The notes beneath the pieces were generated by a model that searched no databases, was not told the DNA's origin, and was given only the letters and a program-made list of their open reading frames with translations. A DNA stretch of 17,937 nt from an uncultured Oscillospiraceae bacterium (lineage in GTDB: Bacteria; Bacillota; Clostridia; Oscillospirales; JAAYXM01), in NCBI GenBank assembly GCA_934646115.1, contig CAKUEM010000034.1, positions 1 to 17,937 on the forward strand. The letters are read 5' to 3'. Within the stretch, counting starts at the first letter, position 1, and each line of letters opens with the position of its first letter. Position numbers and translations under genes: made by a program. Positions 16,124-17,937 of this stretch are shown one piece after another.

Positions 16124-16154
16124 GTGGGTTTTGGGCGAAACGCTCAAAACCCAC
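16124..16154 (+). terminator. Hairpin 1 after the TM2 gene
   Basis: Arms 16124-16137 and 16141-16154 pair over 14 bp with one wobble around an AAA loop. TTTCTT follows, so it can serve as the TM2 gene's terminator although the T-run is interrupted. Confidence 0.65.
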
Positions 16155-16158
16155 TTTC

Positions 16159-16178
16159 TTCGCGCCTTAAGGCGCGAA
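16159..16178. repeat. Hairpin 2: perfect palindrome
   Basis: TTCGCGCC-TTAA-GGCGCGAA is a perfect inverted repeat between the two terminator-like hairpins. It has no T-run on the plus strand. On the minus strand it is followed by a weak run (AAGAAAG), so its role is unclear. Confidence 0.6.
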
Positions 16179-16181
16179 ATA

Positions 16182-16215
16182 AAAATGCGCCCTGCAATTG
16201 TGCAGGGCGCATTTT
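16182..16215. terminator. Hairpin 3: bidirectional terminator
   Basis: A perfect 15-bp stem (16182-16196 and 16201-16215) with an ATTG loop carries A's on its left foot and T's on its right foot. It can therefore terminate both the TM2 transcript and the convergent solute-binding gene, whose stop is about 115 bp away. Confidence 0.75.
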
Positions 16216-16329
16216 GCTATGGAATAATCCGTGGTTTATTCACCAAGTTATATGCCTCTGATATTTAAGCATTTATTCACACGGAAATCCGGGAGAAATT
16301 TAAAGGTTTTCCCTCCTTTAGGGTGCATC

Positions 16330-17904
16330 CTATTTGCCCATTGCCCTTTTGTATGCGGTTTCATAGACGCTCAGCAGCGCCTCTATGTTCATGCGCTTTG
16401 CTTCTGCAACAAAGCCATCCCACTCAGATATCGGGCGCTGCTTGAGCAAAAACTTTGAAACCTGCTCCGTCATAAACGCATTAAGCGGAACGCCGAGATC
16501 ACCTATTTGTGTGTTTTCCTCATCTGTAAAAGACATCCATAAAGTTGGGTTTGCATGTTCTTCCGTATTCGTATACGCGATTTTGCTTTGAGTCCGCTGT
16601 TCTTCCGTGTATATCGCTTCATTGGATTCCGGGTCAGTTCTCTGGCAGAGGCCAAATGTCCCCGCACCATATTTCGTATTCGGGCTTTCTTCCCCACTGA
16701 GAATAAACTCGCGCTTTCCATTTACCACGCGATAGGTCTCATTTTCACGTCCCCAATTGAGCACATCAAACGCATCGTCAGAATACATCCAATCAAGCAA
16801 TTTTATTGCATTGTCTATTCTTTTTTGATTTCCGGTATTACAAGCGTAATACCCGCTTACATCAACATTGGTTTTAGATACCTTAGCCACGCCATCGTCC
16901 GCCGCCTTTGGTGGTGCCATCAGCGTTAAATTATATTGCGGGGTAGCGGTGCGGTTAATTTTATTAAAGAAATCTACACGCACGATAAAATCGTTCGTGA
17001 TAAATCCGCGGTCAGTACTCATCAGCTCTTCCCACTGCCTATTTCCAATATTAGTATAATCCGGTGGAACAAGCCCATCTTCATACATTTTAATAAAATA
17101 TTCCACTATTTGCTTTGCCGTATCTTCAATCGCCCCATACTTCCATTGTTCCGCGTTAAAATCATAGTATACGCCAAATTGAAAATAAGGCTTCCATTCA
17201 CACCCGATGACATCTAATCTGGTAATTGCATTTCTTAAGCAAAGCGGATAAGAGCTTGGGTATTGCTCTTTAAGCTTTTTTGCTACCTGATATAACTCGT
17301 CCATCGTCGTTGGCGCTCGCAACTGGTGCTTGTCGAGAATATCTTTACGGTACAGCCATGTATACATATTGTTGACCGTACCGGTACCATAAACAGGCGG
17401 AGAGTAAATTTTTCCATCTGCACATTTGCGCTGTGCAATCAACTCTTCGCGCTCAGTTTCTGAAAGCGTTTCCATGAATTTTGTATAATACGGCATCCTG
17501 TCCAGATTATCGGAAATAGGAACGAACGCCCCCGAAGAGATATGCGCATCCACCAGGCTCTTGGCTGTAGCATGCAAAAGATCAGGGAGCGTATCCGGCG
17601 ATGCAAGCATCAAATTGATTTTTGTGCCTAAATCAGTCATTGGTATCGCTGTCAAATTAAACTTTGCGCCGGTCTCCTCCTGGAAATACCTCCACAGCGG
17701 CCAGTTTTCATTATATGGCCAACTGGCATGCGAGCCAATCACAATATTAAGTTCTGTACCCGGCGCAAAGAGCTTTCCGTCTGTCGTTCCTATATTCTCG
17801 TTCCGGTTTTGCTCTGTTTTCGTCAAGGAACACGCTGCAAGCGAAATCGCCATCATACCAGCCAGCGCCGCCGCGGTTGCGCGCTTTAACAATGCATTTT
17901 TCAT
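16330..17904 (-). CDS. ABC transporter solute-binding lipoprotein, probable oligosaccharide binding
   Basis: This 524-residue protein starts at ATG 17904 behind AGGAGG. It has a lipoprotein signal: basic N-terminus, hydrophobic core and lipobox LAAC with C25 as the lipidated residue. The rest fits the large extracellular solute-binding family 1 (over 500 residues, YtcQ/LplA-like), which typically serves permeases of the YteP/YtcP type for complex oligosaccharides. Visible cues are GTELNIVIGS, LPDLLHA, GKIYSPPVYGTGTVNNMYTWLYRKDIL and a C-terminal region with WDGFVAEAKRMNIEAL. The substrate is unknown; nearness to rhamnose genes hints at rhamnosyl oligosaccharides (inference), but the gene is separated by several unrelated genes. 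Permease genes are not in the window. Base composition looks more AT-rich than the rha operon. A perfect cre-like site lies inside at 17461-17474. Confidence 0.92.
   Translation of the reverse strand: MKNALLKRATAAALAGMMAISLAACSLTKTEQNRNENIGTTDGKLFAPGTELNIVIGSHASWPYNENWPLWRYFQEETGAKFNLTAIPMTDLGTKINLMLASPDTLPDLLHATAKSLVDAHISSGAFVPISDNLDRMPYYTKFMETLSETEREELIAQRKCADGKIYSPPVYGTGTVNNMYTWLYRKDILDKHQLRAPTTMDELYQVAKKLKEQYPSSYPLCLRNAITRLDVIGCEWKPYFQFGVYYDFNAEQWKYGAIEDTAKQIVEYFIKMYEDGLVPPDYTNIGNRQWEELMSTDRGFITNDFIVRVDFFNKINRTATPQYNLTLMAPPKAADDGVAKVSKTNVDVSGYYACNTGNQKRIDNAIKLLDWMYSDDAFDVLNWGRENETYRVVNGKREFILSGEESPNTKYGAGTFGLCQRTDPESNEAIYTEEQRTQSKIAYTNTEEHANPTLWMSFTDEENTQIGDLGVPLNAFMTEQVSKFLLKQRPISEWDGFVAEAKRMNIEALLSVYETAYKRAMGK
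17461..17474. promoter_or_regulatory. Intragenic cre-like (CcpA) site in the solute-binding gene
   Basis: TGAAAGCGTTTCCA matches the cre consensus TGWAARCGYTWNCW at every position. It lies about 430 bp inside the gene, a place where a CcpA roadblock could act under good carbon supply. Function is inferred from sequence only. Confidence 0.5.
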
Positions 17905-17937
17905 ATGAATGCTCCTCCTATTCTTTATCGTGGATGC

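Noticed and set aside
16270..16325. AAAGGAGGG-like ribosome site downstream of the solute-binding gene, suggesting another small gene
   Set aside because: No start codon with a meaningful open frame follows on the minus strand; the nearest ATG frame ends after about ten codons. No remnant of a gene is recognisable.
16231..16458. A 75-codon plus-strand open frame after the hairpin array
   Set aside because: It overlaps the 3' end of the solute-binding gene in antisense, lacks a ribosome site and has no family resemblance.

Overview
The window looks like a high-GC, Gram-positive-type (Firmicutes/Clostridia, probably gut-associated) chromosome fragment. The evidence is strong AGGAGG-type ribosome binding sites, sigma-A promoters, a lipoprotein ABC solute-binding protein, S-layer homology (SLH) anchoring, and a DeoR-type regulator beside rhamnose genes as in Bacillales. 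I cannot assign a genus. No tRNA, rRNA, CRISPR array, transposase or phage gene was seen.

Layout. (1) Positions 1-8170, minus strand: an L-rhamnose operon reading right to left. It runs rhaB (rhamnulokinase), rhaA (rhamnose isomerase), rhaD (rhamnulose-1-phosphate aldolase), a GH78 alpha-L-rhamnosidase without signal peptide, then a large secreted modular protein cut off by the left edge. The first four genes overlap or lie within about 10 nt of each other, and the secreted protein starts only 36 nt after the rhamnosidase. (2) 8166-8385: a divergent control region with a sigma-A promoter for the operon and two palindromes sharing a TGATAA half-site. (3) 8386-9153, plus strand: a DeoR-family regulator. 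(4) 9196-9587: a promoter, a cobalamin (B12) riboswitch and one or two intrinsic terminators. These lead into (5) 9619-14631, a 1670-residue secreted protein with beta-helix modules, PEGA-like repeats, an alpha/alpha-toroid (terpenoid-cyclase-like) domain, a DUF4430/transcobalamin-C-like domain and three SLH repeats. (6) 14642-16215: a bidirectional-looking terminator, a DUF4830-like membrane-anchored protein (minus), a DUF2752 membrane protein and a TM2-domain protein (both plus), and a run of three hairpins. (7) 16330-17904, minus: an ABC solute-binding lipoprotein whose permeases, if present, lie beyond the right edge.

How it fits together. The solute-binding protein may import rhamnosyl oligosaccharides (inference). 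The cytoplasmic rhamnosidase would release L-rhamnose, and RhaA, RhaB and RhaD convert it to DHAP and L-lactaldehyde under control of the DeoR regulator and perhaps CcpA: perfect cre-like sites lie inside rhaB and inside the solute-binding gene. Anaerobes often reduce lactaldehyde to 1,2-propanediol, whose further fermentation needs a B12-dependent diol dehydratase. That gives a possible reason for a B12-riboswitch-controlled surface protein next door.

The most exciting feature is that protein. Its alpha/alpha-toroid plus DUF4430 pairing resembles the two-domain layout of animal intrinsic factor/transcobalamin, here tethered to the cell wall by SLH domains and placed under a B12 riboswitch. 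It is a strong candidate for a surface B12 capture protein.
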